This document shows, piece by piece, positions 1-7,306 of a stretch of DNA of 9,865 nucleotides. The position numbers and the translations under genes were made by a program. The DNA lies in the NCBI GenBank assembly GCA_030639305.1, contig DAOWCY010000241.1:1-9865 (forward strand), in the 5' to 3' direction. Below the pieces are notes generated by a model. That model was not told the origin of the DNA. It saw nothing but the letters and a program-made list of their open reading frames with translations, and did not search any database. Origin of the DNA: JAGLQA01 sp023135565 (lineage in GTDB: Bacteria; Acidobacteriota; Aminicenantia; UBA2199). Each line of letters opens with the position of its first letter. Within the stretch, counting starts at the first letter, position 1.

Positions 1-1005
1 GAGATGGTTAACCAGACCAATGATTATATTACGAAGCTTCAGCGTGAGATAACAGCCATCGGACAAACAGAGGCTGTGGATAAAGCTTTCAGGGAATTGA
101 AGATAGACGAGAACTTAAAGGGTAAGTCTGCGAAACAAGCCGAAATTACCCGGTGCCGTGCCTTTCTTAAAAAACATAAAGCTGCTTCCAAAGACAAGGT
201 TACGCAGATCAATAATTATATCTCGAACCTTGAAGGGGAAGTAGAAACCATTGAGAAAATTAAATATGCAAGAAAGAACGGGAGAAAAGAGTACGATAAA
301 ATAAAAGGAATTATTGATTTACTGAAGTATCGAGCATTTATTAGAAATTACCCAAAATCGGTCTACATCGAAAATCTAAAGAAGAGACTACGCAAAAAGG
401 ATAAAAACTTGCCCCCGGAAAACCACTGGCTCTCGATTTCCCAAAACAGCAAAAGTTATTACGAAAGAATTTTTGCCAATAATCACCGCATGGTATATAT
501 CCCAGAGAAAAACTTCTGGATCGATAAATATGAAGCATCAAATGCTCAATTCAGGAATTATAAAAATGTGAATGACAATGACAACTGCCCGGTCATGGTG
601 AGCTATTCCGAAGCACATGGATATTGCCGGAAGTATGGCTTCAGATTGCCCACAAAGGACGAATGGGGCTATGCTGCCGGGAAAGAAATAAAAGCAAACG
701 GAAAAGATCGTGTCTATCCCTGGGGCAATGATCCACCTTTCAGTGATAGCATTTTTCGGGCAAATTTTAATCTTTACGAGAGCGATACATGTGATGGTAG
801 CTCTCCTGTTAAAAGTTTCGAGAAATATTGTTCACCCTTTGGCGTTGTCAATATGGCCGGTAATGTATGGGAGTGGGTGAAAGACGGCAAGCTAAAAGGA
901 GGCGGTAGCAATTCAAGTGCAAGTTTGCTTAAAATAGAGATAGAACCATATCAGGGAGTAAATGCCATTCGAGGTTTTAGATGTATAAAACATGAGATCA
1001 GATAA
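1..1005 (+). CDS. SUMF1/FGE-like (formylglycine-generating-enzyme fold) domain protein, 5' end probably outside the window
   Basis: The frame is open to the window edge (GAG before the ATG at 4), so this is probably the C-terminal part of a longer protein; residues are numbered from that ATG. Residues 1-140 are Lys/Glu-rich helices with two related segments (around CRAFLKKH at 51-58 and YRAFIRNYPKS at 109-119), like the helical repeats often found before SUMF1 domains. Residues 162-329 match the FGE-sulfatase/C-type-lectin fold: MVYIP, FWIDKYEASNAQF, the PVMVSYSEAHGYC...RLPTKDEWGYAA block, YPWGN, NMAGNVWEWVKD, KGGGS and the closing IRGFRC. In true FGE enzymes two cysteines follow the GGS element; here that stretch is SNSSASLLK with no Cys. 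Sulfatase-activating oxidase activity is therefore unlikely, and a binding or structural role is inferred. The stop lies 4 bp before the preferred start of the next gene, suggesting co-translation. Confidence 0.85.
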   Translation, partial: EMVNQTNDYITKLQREITAIGQTEAVDKAFRELKIDENLKGKSAKQAEITRCRAFLKKHKAASKDKVTQINNYISNLEGEVETIEKIKYARKNGRKEYDKIKGIIDLLKYRAFIRNYPKSVYIENLKKRLRKKDKNLPPENHWLSISQNSKSYYERIFANNHRMVYIPEKNFWIDKYEASNAQFRNYKNVNDNDNCPVMVSYSEAHGYCRKYGFRLPTKDEWGYAAGKEIKANGKDRVYPWGNDPPFSDSIFRANFNLYESDTCDGSSPVKSFEKYCSPFGVVNMAGNVWEWVKDGKLKGGGSNSSASLLKIEIEPYQGVNAIRGFRCIKHEIR

Positions 1006-1009
1006 TAAA

Positions 1010-2755
1010 ATGAAAACTTATAACCGCTTTAGAAAAATAATTTCGATTGTTTTAATTATCGTTTTCGTTTTCCAGGCTGATATTTTTTTAGCAAGTGCAA
1101 AAGAAATACTGGGAATAGAAATAGAAGGAAATTTTAAAGATGCTCTGGACTATTATAAAAAAAAAAAATATAATATTTCAGAAACTATACTTAAAAATTT
1201 TATTCGACAATTAGAGGAAAGTGATAATCGGGAAAAGCACATATGGAAATTCTATCTGCTTCTTGGTGCCGTCCATGAGAAAAACGGGGAAGATAAGCAT
1301 GCACGAGAGCAATACCAGAACGTAAGAAATGAATTTGGGATCAAAAAGCTCAAAGAAATCAATATGAATGAACTTCCGATATATAAGGACGTGATGAAAC
1401 CTAAACCTATGCCTACACCCACGCCTAAACCTACAATCATGGAAGAATTCCAAAAAGCCAGGGATGAATTTTTGAACGGGCATTATGAATATGCGAAGGC
1501 GACTTTGTTAAATTTAAGAGACACTATAAAAAAATCAAAACCAGGGACAACCGGGAATAAAATTTTGGGACAATGTTATCTACTTCTCGGCGCAATCTAT
1601 GAAAAACTAAGAGAAATTAAAGAAGCCAAAAAGAATTACAAAAAAGCTTGCAAAATCTGGAAAAAATCAGTGGGGATCAAATCTAAAAAAGGCGTTATAG
1701 AAAAAGATAAAAATATCCCGGCAATCGAAGGAATCGTTTTTCGTAACCTTAAATACTATCGAGAATATATCACAAAAAAATGTGGCAAGAGAACATTCCC
1801 CGTACTCCTTGTTGCCGCAGGTATTATAGCTGTCGCTGCTCTTGTATATTTCTTGCTCATCAAGAAGCCAAAGAAGCAAACCTTATCAGTCACTTTAGGT
1901 GAAGGTATTAACGGAAGCCCTGCTACAGGAACGCACTCCTATAAGAAAGGTGAAACCGTATCTTACAGTTACACCCTTCTGCCCGGTTATAACAACCTGA
2001 CGGTCGCCTTAGACGGCAACCAGGTGGCGGCAAGCGGTTCTCTTACCATGGATAATGACCATGTTTTGACAGCTTCCGTTGTCGCCAACGAAGTGAGTTT
2101 TGTTACCGATACAACCGAAGTAACCGTACCCGAAGGGGGTACCGCAGAGTTCCGTGTCAAACTCTCGCCGCAGCCCGCTGCCGATGTAACTGTCCATGTA
2201 AGCCACGTTAGTGGGGACAGCGACATTACGGTTCAGGACGGATCGTCTCTGACATTTACGACCTCGAATTGGGGTACCTACCAGACCGTCACATTGGCTG
2301 CCGCCGATGATGAGGACCGGAAAAACGGAATCGCGGTTATCCGAATCAGTGCTTCCGGCATCCCCGACAAAGACATTACAGCGGTTGAAAACGACAACAC
2401 ACCTACTGCCCTTACTTTATGCGATTGGGACGGTTATGATTTTTCTGAGGAGAAGAAAATTAATCATAGGTCAGGAGACTTTTACTATCGTTGGATTTCC
2501 GATACGGAGCGGTATCTTAATTCTGATTATGATGGTCAAAGAGGAATAGCGATATCATCAAAAGCCTCTTCTACGCCATTAAACGAAGTCCCTATACCGC
2601 CACCCGCCGATTATGTAAGCCAGGTTTCGGCCCAAACTGGCCGTATATATGTTGCCAGGGATCGAAATGATAACGAATACTATATCATTTTTAGAATAAA
2701 AAGGTTTTCCAATAAATGCATTGAAATCGAGTGGTACTATAAAAAGGAAAATTAG
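1010..2755 (+). CDS. TPR - transmembrane - InlB-like - Calx-beta-like modular envelope protein
   Basis: Residues are numbered from the alternative ATG at 992. I prefer the ATG at 1010 (residue 7) because it leaves a compact signal-like start: basic MKTYNRFRK, hydrophobic IISIVLIIVFVF, then LASA. Neither start has a clear Shine-Dalgarno site, so translation may be coupled to the upstream gene. Order: two TPR-like helical units (about 47-115 and 153-225, both with a YLLLGA.YEK-type motif) joined by a Pro/Thr linker (137-148); a transmembrane helix (269-290) flanked by lysines; an InlB/Big-type beta module (297-365); a Calx-beta-like module (366-470, VTVPEGGTAEFRVKLSPQPAADV); and an unrecognised C-terminal domain (472-587) rich in Tyr and Trp. 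Function is unknown; a scaffold in the cell envelope is inferred. The module region 297-470 looks richer in G+C than its flanks. Confidence 0.85.
   Translation: MKTYNRFRKIISIVLIIVFVFQADIFLASAKEILGIEIEGNFKDALDYYKKKKYNISETILKNFIRQLEESDNREKHIWKFYLLLGAVHEKNGEDKHAREQYQNVRNEFGIKKLKEINMNELPIYKDVMKPKPMPTPTPKPTIMEEFQKARDEFLNGHYEYAKATLLNLRDTIKKSKPGTTGNKILGQCYLLLGAIYEKLREIKEAKKNYKKACKIWKKSVGIKSKKGVIEKDKNIPAIEGIVFRNLKYYREYITKKCGKRTFPVLLVAAGIIAVAALVYFLLIKKPKKQTLSVTLGEGINGSPATGTHSYKKGETVSYSYTLLPGYNNLTVALDGNQVAASGSLTMDNDHVLTASVVANEVSFVTDTTEVTVPEGGTAEFRVKLSPQPAADVTVHVSHVSGDSDITVQDGSSLTFTTSNWGTYQTVTLAAADDEDRKNGIAVIRISASGIPDKDITAVENDNTPTALTLCDWDGYDFSEEKKINHRSGDFYYRWISDTERYLNSDYDGQRGIAISSKASSTPLNEVPIPPPADYVSQVSAQTGRIYVARDRNDNEYYIIFRIKRFSNKCIEIEWYYKKEN
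1157..1168 (+). repeat. Homopolymer run of 12 A inside the TPR protein gene
   Basis: Twelve consecutive A encode four Lys (YYKKKKYN) near the start of the first TPR-like unit. A gain of one A gives ATA TAA, an immediate stop. A loss of one A reaches TAG 15 codons after the tract. Slippage in replication or transcription would therefore cut the protein to about 60-80 residues. Confidence 0.9.
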
Positions 2756-2794
2756 CTTACGACAAAAGATACTAACACTCGATCGCACCCAAAA

Positions 2795-2818
2795 TCCCTG
2801 ATTTTGTAAATTTAGGGA
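2795..2818 (+). terminator. Weak hairpin after the TPR/Ig-module gene
   Basis: TCCCT (2795-2799) pairs with AGGGA (2814-2818) around a 14-base A/T-rich loop that can add a few inner pairs. It lies 40 bp after the stop codon, where an end of transcription is expected, but no T-tract follows. It is at best a weak or Rho-assisted terminator. Confidence 0.3.
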
Positions 2819-2861
2819 CTATTATTCCAGCCCCTTTATCAGGTGAAAAAATAAAAAAAAA

Positions 2862-2890
2862 TTGAAAATTTAGCATTTTTATATTATATT
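2862..2890 (+). promoter_or_regulatory. Sigma70-type promoter for the SBBP-repeat protein gene
   Basis: TTGAAA (2862-2867) and TATATT (2885-2890) are separated by exactly 17 bp and each differ from consensus at only one or two positions. The almost pure A tract at 2846-2861 directly upstream resembles an UP element. Transcription would start near 2897, giving a leader of about 23 nt before the ATG at 2920 with an AAGGAGG site at 2907-2913. The gene would thus be transcribed separately from the pair upstream. The very A/T-rich context lowers specificity. Confidence 0.6.
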
Positions 2891-2919
2891 ATTAGTGTAA
2901 TGTCATAAGGAGGCATAAT

Positions 2920-5900
2920 ATGAGGAAAATTTTTCATTTGGTGGTTGGTTTCGTCGTTTTATCAGGGATTTTGTTTTTCGCTGCTACTGATAGCAGCGTA
3001 ATATCAAATGATATTAAAAAAGTCGCAAAAACGCACCCGGTAAAACCTAAGGTGATTGGCGTTAAACCTGATCTCAACTTCGGTAAATTCCCCCTTTATT
3101 TTTTCCAAAACAAAGGGCAGGTAAAAGAGAAAGCAAAGTTCTACGCTAAGACATCCCGGTATACCTTATGGCTGACAAAAGAAGGGTTGGTGTTCGACAG
3201 CGTAAGAAGGAAAATCGGAGATTCGAAGAAGAAAGAAAACGCACTATATAAATCTCAAATTACAAATAGCTACTCAAAAAAATCTTTGTATTTACGCGAT
3301 GTATCCAGGCTTTGCTTCATCGGTGCGAATGAGAATACCCGACTGGTACCAATGGACAAATCCCAATATAAAGTTAATTACTATAGAGGAAGAGATAGCT
3401 CTACCTGGAACTGTGATATTCCCACCTCTCTAGCTGTTGCTTATGAGAACCTTTATAAGAGTATAGACTTGAAACTCTATGGCAATGAAAAGCAAATCGA
3501 ATATGATTGGATTATAAAGCCAGGCGGTAACCCGGCAGATATACAATTCACGTATGAAAATGTTATTGAGACAAAAATTGATAAAAAAGGCAATTTAGTG
3601 ATAAAGACGAAATTTGGAGAATTGATTCATAAACGTCCCCGGAGCTACCAAAACGAGCCAGAACAAGAGAGGGCATCACAAATTCCAGTAAATGTAACAT
3701 TTAAAAAAATAGAAGACAACACATATGGCTTTACTGTAGGTAAATATGATAACTCCCGAACATTGATTATCGACCCTGTAGTCCTGCCTTACTCCACCTA
3801 CCTGGGTGGAGATGGCATGGACGCAGGCCATGGAATCGCGACAGATGGTAGGTATGTTTACGTAACAGGTTACACAAATAGCTCAGATTTTCCTGAAAAG
3901 TATGAATACGAATGTAATTCTTGTGGAAACGTGGACGCTTATGTCACGAAGATAGATACGATAGCAAGTGGTATTAATAGTCTTGTTGGCTCAAGTTATT
4001 TAGGTGGCAACGGTTTAGATATGGGATATGCGATAGCTGTTGATAATGACCAGAACGTTTACATAACAGGGGAAACACAAAACGCAGGGGGAACTTTTAC
4101 TTTTCCCATAAGGAATGGGTTTCAGCGAGAATCATATGGCCGCGATACCTTTGTTGCCCGAATAGATACGAAAAGGTCAGGTGATTCTGCCCTAATATAT
4201 TCCACTTTTTTGGGAGGAGATAGTTTGGATAGAGGTTTAGGAATAATCGCCGATAATAATGGGAATGTCTATGTGACAGGTGCTACTAGTGTTGCATCTA
4301 ATTTCCCTATAAAACATCCTATTACGAATCCATATATGGGATACAGTCCGGGAAGAAAAGATGATGCGTTCATTACCAAAATAAATACTGGACTATCGGA
4401 TGCCGCAAGTCTTATCTATTCAACTTTCCTTGGTGGTGGGAATGATGACTTTGGTAGCAGCATAGCGATTGATAACGAAGGTAATGCTTATATCACAGGA
4501 AGGACAGGAAGCATCGACTTTCCTACATCTCCGAATGCCTATCAGCCGGCCCGAGCCGAAAATGACGATGCATTCGTTACAAAAGTGCAGCATACTATCT
4601 TACCGGACGGAGAAGGAAAGCTTAACATAGTCTACTCAACCTTCCTCGGAGGTGACGGTATCGACGGAGGAAGAGGTATCGCGGTTGATCCGGCTACCGG
4701 TAATGCCTTTATCGCCGGTACAACAGACAGCACAGATAGTAATGGTATTGGTTTTCCTGTTACCAATAATCCATTACAGGAATCCCTGGCTGGTGGAAAG
4801 GATGCTTTTATTTCTAAGATTAACACACTGAGTACGAACGGTGCGTTAAGCCTTGAATACTCCACCTACCTGGGGGGAACGGATGATGAATTTTGCTTTG
4901 GTATAGCGTTGAATTCCATTGGAAATCAAGTTTTTATAACCGGTACAACATACAGCGAAGATTTCCGGACTGTGAACGAATACTCGGCAACAAAATCTGT
5001 TCCTGATGCTTTTGTTTCCAGGATTAAAATTAAAAAAAGCGGTGAATCAAAATTAATATACTCAACCCGCCTCACAGGTCCCCCCCTTGATATAGCCCCC
5101 TCAGCGTATGCCGTCGATGATTGTGGTCGAAGTATCGCTGTAGATATCGATGGTAACGCTTATGTTACCGGGTACACTAAAAGCGCAGACTTTCCTACAA
5201 GTCAAAACCCAGCCCCATTTATGACAGACCCGAGCGATAACCACTATGACGCGTTTGTAACAAAACTACGTATCCGAAATTTCCTGCTCCTCGAATCTCC
5301 TAATGGGGGAGAATTATTACCTTTGAAGGGAAATGAATTCATCACGTGGGATACAAAAGGTATTGACATAGATGGCACTTTAACAATCAGATTACAAAAT
5401 GACAATGGGTTTTCATGTATCATCGCTCAAGGTATCAACCCTGTTTTGGGCACCTACCCTTGGACTATAGGAGCGTGTGGTGAATTGCCGGGCCCCGGTT
5501 ACAAAATAAGAATTGAGAGTACAAATGGTATTTGGGATGAAAGTGATGACTCTTTTTCAATAACCGGTGTTGTGCTTACCTCCCCTTACACAAGTGATGA
5601 TTGGATGTATAAGAACCAAAGGGATATTACCTGGATAGCGTATGGCACAAAGGATTTAAGGCTTATACTCACAAAAAATGGAGTAAAGGTTGGTAGATAC
5701 ATTGCCCATGGAATTGATCCTTCAAGTGGTCGATTTGGATGGACAGTCGGTCAATATGTGAATTATGATTATGCGATAAAAACAGCCCGTCCTGGACCGG
5801 GTTATAAAGTAAAAATAAGAGAAATAGGGGTATCAAATCCAGCTAAGGATATTAGTTCGGAACCATTCGACATAACTGGTATAGCTATTACTTATCCTAA

Positions 5901-6543
5901 AGTAAATAATAAAGTTTTTTCTCCCAAAACCATAATATATATCCGCTGGGTCGTGCACAAAGTATCTGGTAATTTAAAAATCGTTCTTAAAAAATATGAT
6001 GAACAGTTAGGCCCTTTTATTATTGAGGGTGTCCCTCAATACCCAAATTTTTACCGATGGGAAGTTGGTAAATACCATACTGGACGAGCAGTACCCGGAT
6101 ACAATTATAAGATTGAAATCGAAAATAAACCGGTGGAGGGGAACCTTGTTTTTTCTGATGAAAGTGCTTCGTTTGATATAAAAGGTATAACCGTTATTTT
6201 ACCCAATGGGCGGGAAGATTGGAAACGTGGGCGGTTAAAACGTATTTACTGGGAGGCGCCTGGTATAACCATTAAGGATACATTTCTGAGGATATACCTT
6301 TATAAAGATAATGATGCTAAGCCTTATGGGCTTATCAGGGGTAAAATCGACCCCACCCCTGCACCTGGCAGTTATCCGCGCCGAGGTGTTTATTTGTGGA
6401 GTGTCGGAAAAATAAAAAAAAGTGGAGTTTGGACGTTGGCTACTTTTGACAATCAATATAAAATAAAAATAGTTGGGGTAAAGATTGATGGGCTAAGTGT
6501 TGCATCAGATGAAAGCGACGCATATTTTAAAATCTCCGATTAA
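2920..6543 (+). CDS. Secreted SBBP-repeat beta-propeller protein with four C-terminal beta-sandwich modules
   Basis: The start is set by AAGGAGG 6 bp upstream and a signal peptide (MRKIFH, hydrophobic 7-21, likely cleavage after the Ala pair near 21-22). Residues about 55-288 match the domain that precedes SBBP propellers: FFQNKGQV, YKVNYYRG, the LYKSIDLKLYGNEKQIEYDW block and PGGNPADIQF. Residues 291-786 hold seven blades, most beginning YST[YF]LGG, followed by a G.AVD..GN.Y[VI]TG core and ending DAF[VI][TS]K; the last is more divergent and carries an insertion. From about 788 four modules of 95-118 residues follow (788-883, 884-987, 988-1089, 1090-1207). They share ITW/IYW-type cores, a PGYxxKI motif and S.FDI.G-type ends, and resemble Kre9/KNH-type stalk modules. 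No sortase, T9SS or anchor signal is visible at the C-terminus. A cell-surface or extracellular binding role is inferred; no catalytic motif is seen. Confidence 0.9.
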   Translation: MRKIFHLVVGFVVLSGILFFAATDSSVISNDIKKVAKTHPVKPKVIGVKPDLNFGKFPLYFFQNKGQVKEKAKFYAKTSRYTLWLTKEGLVFDSVRRKIGDSKKKENALYKSQITNSYSKKSLYLRDVSRLCFIGANENTRLVPMDKSQYKVNYYRGRDSSTWNCDIPTSLAVAYENLYKSIDLKLYGNEKQIEYDWIIKPGGNPADIQFTYENVIETKIDKKGNLVIKTKFGELIHKRPRSYQNEPEQERASQIPVNVTFKKIEDNTYGFTVGKYDNSRTLIIDPVVLPYSTYLGGDGMDAGHGIATDGRYVYVTGYTNSSDFPEKYEYECNSCGNVDAYVTKIDTIASGINSLVGSSYLGGNGLDMGYAIAVDNDQNVYITGETQNAGGTFTFPIRNGFQRESYGRDTFVARIDTKRSGDSALIYSTFLGGDSLDRGLGIIADNNGNVYVTGATSVASNFPIKHPITNPYMGYSPGRKDDAFITKINTGLSDAASLIYSTFLGGGNDDFGSSIAIDNEGNAYITGRTGSIDFPTSPNAYQPARAENDDAFVTKVQHTILPDGEGKLNIVYSTFLGGDGIDGGRGIAVDPATGNAFIAGTTDSTDSNGIGFPVTNNPLQESLAGGKDAFISKINTLSTNGALSLEYSTYLGGTDDEFCFGIALNSIGNQVFITGTTYSEDFRTVNEYSATKSVPDAFVSRIKIKKSGESKLIYSTRLTGPPLDIAPSAYAVDDCGRSIAVDIDGNAYVTGYTKSADFPTSQNPAPFMTDPSDNHYDAFVTKLRIRNFLLLESPNGGELLPLKGNEFITWDTKGIDIDGTLTIRLQNDNGFSCIIAQGINPVLGTYPWTIGACGELPGPGYKIRIESTNGIWDESDDSFSITGVVLTSPYTSDDWMYKNQRDITWIAYGTKDLRLILTKNGVKVGRYIAHGIDPSSGRFGWTVGQYVNYDYAIKTARPGPGYKVKIREIGVSNPAKDISSEPFDITGIAITYPKVNNKVFSPKTIIYIRWVVHKVSGNLKIVLKKYDEQLGPFIIEGVPQYPNFYRWEVGKYHTGRAVPGYNYKIEIENKPVEGNLVFSDESASFDIKGITVILPNGREDWKRGRLKRIYWEAPGITIKDTFLRIYLYKDNDAKPYGLIRGKIDPTPAPGSYPRRGVYLWSVGKIKKSGVWTLATFDNQYKIKIVGVKIDGLSVASDESDAYFKISD

Positions 6544-6649
6544 TTTGATTTTTGGTATTTGAAAACTCTGATTTGGCGGGGTGGCCTGGGGCGGAGGCAT
6601 TCAGCCCCTTCTCCAGACTGCATCTGCTAAAACCGGGAATAAATATCTT

Positions 6650-6940
6650 TCGTGGAATCGTTTTTTTGCTCGTGGAATTGCTGCCCGGCCTGTGGAGCCA
6701 TTACTTCAAGCTAATTAACGGTTCCACAACCTAAGCGATCATTCTATAGACCTAAGTAACGCTTACTGGGTACCAAGCAGCCGTTACTACGACCTGAGCG
6801 GCGGTTTTTCGGAGCTAAGCAATCGTTCCTACTGCCTAAGCAGCGGATCCTCAATGCTATGCAGCCGTTTTTTGAAATTAAGTAACGGCTCCCATGAGCT
6901 AAGGAATCATTTTTTAGACCTAAGTAATGGTTTCCAGGTT
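6650..6940 (+). repeat. Degenerate 20-21-bp tandem array, about 14 units, with alternating core
   Basis: Ten exact 21-bp units start at 6731, 6752, 6773, 6794, 6815, 6836, 6857, 6878, 6899 and 6920. Before them are a 20-bp unit (6711), a 21-bp unit (6690) and two 20-bp units (6670, 6650); the first three units begin with a GTGGA variant. The consensus of the first 15 columns is CTAAGYARYSGTTYY and the last six are variable. Column 10 reads C,G,C,G... without exception in the 12 units from 6690 to 6920, so the real period is 42 bp. The + frame reads heptapeptides like LSNGSxx and LSNRSxx, but the 20-bp units break it. The minus strand also has an open heptad frame. There is no insertion sequence or CRISPR character. 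Function is unknown. Confidence 0.9.
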
Positions 6941-7153
6941 TCTGCCCGAGCCAACACCGGCAGGAGATATCGACGACGAACGCTAAAGGTCTTCCCCGCG
7001 GCGGTAAAAGTTTAAAGAAAATAACGCGGCCTTGTCCAGATTTCATGGGGTTGAATTCTTCTCGTTTTTCTGGTATCTTATACATTAAACAAACTGGTGT
7101 CTTTTGCCACCACATGGCGGTATCGAAAAACATGTTTTTTTTGTTTCAAATTC

Positions 7154-7173
7154 CCACTGTTAGGTGGCTTTTT
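7154..7173 (+). terminator. Possible weak terminator-like hairpin with T-run
   Basis: CCAC (7154-7157) pairs with GTGG (7164-7167) around a 6-base loop, and CTTTTT follows at 7168-7173. The stem is only 4-5 bp, so this is a weak candidate for ending + strand transcripts that cross the repeat array. Confidence 0.25.
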
Positions 7174-7191
7174 CTCAAGTTTATCTTGAAA

Positions 7192-7206
7192 GCGGACGGC
7201 GTCCGC
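7192..7206. repeat. 15-bp G+C-rich perfect palindrome before nfnA
   Basis: GCGGACGGCGTCCGC is a perfect inverted repeat about a single central base. A smaller inverted repeat, TCAAG-TTTAT-CTTGA (7175-7189), sits directly before it. No T-tract follows, so neither looks like a standard terminator. A protein-binding operator or an RNA hairpin are both possible. Confidence 0.5.
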
Positions 7207-7252
7207 ACCCTATGAGGGGCCCGGAAAACATATTCCCGACCACCTTGAACGA

Positions 7253-7277
7253 AAAGTTTGTTTTCTGAGCAAACTTT
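7253..7277 (+). promoter_or_regulatory. Stem-loop in the nfnA leader
   Basis: AAAGTTTG (7253-7260) and CAAACTTT (7270-7277) form a perfect 8-bp stem with a 9-base loop, which can be tightened by a T-G and a T-A pair. It ends 24 bp before the GGAGG of nfnA. It could be an operator or a leader RNA structure. I see no convincing -35/-10 pair here, so where the nfnA promoter lies is open. Confidence 0.4.
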
Positions 7278-7301
7278 CACGAAATATTAATTAAAAGAAC
7301 C

Positions 7302-7306
7302 GGAGG
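7302..7306 (+). promoter_or_regulatory. Ribosome binding site deciding the nfnA start
   Basis: GGAGG lies 7 bp before the ATG at 7314 but only 4 bp before the in-frame TTG at 7311. Spacing and codon both favour the ATG. Confidence 0.8.

Noticed and set aside
880..1005. Diversity-generating retroelement variable region at the end of the lectin-fold domain
   Set aside because: The fold would suit, but the segment is not rich in AAY codons, and no template repeat or reverse transcriptase is present in the window.
1987..2226. Minus-strand and alternative-frame open frames inside the module region of the TPR gene
   Set aside because: The + frame shows clear InlB-like and Calx-beta-like domains; the others arise from the higher G+C content there.
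6588..6608. Terminator for the SBBP gene
   Set aside because: GGGGC/GCCCC is a good short stem, but an 11-base loop and only two T after it make it unconvincing.
6650..6940. CRISPR array
   Set aside because: Units are contiguous and degenerate, with 15 loosely conserved columns and only six variable ones. There are no near-identical repeats with unique spacers and no cas gene.
6744..7133. Minus-strand open frame of 129 codons before nfnA
   Set aside because: No ribosome site precedes its ATG, no family is recognisable, and nearly half of it is the 21-bp array, where open frames are expected. It is discussed as a finding but not called a gene.
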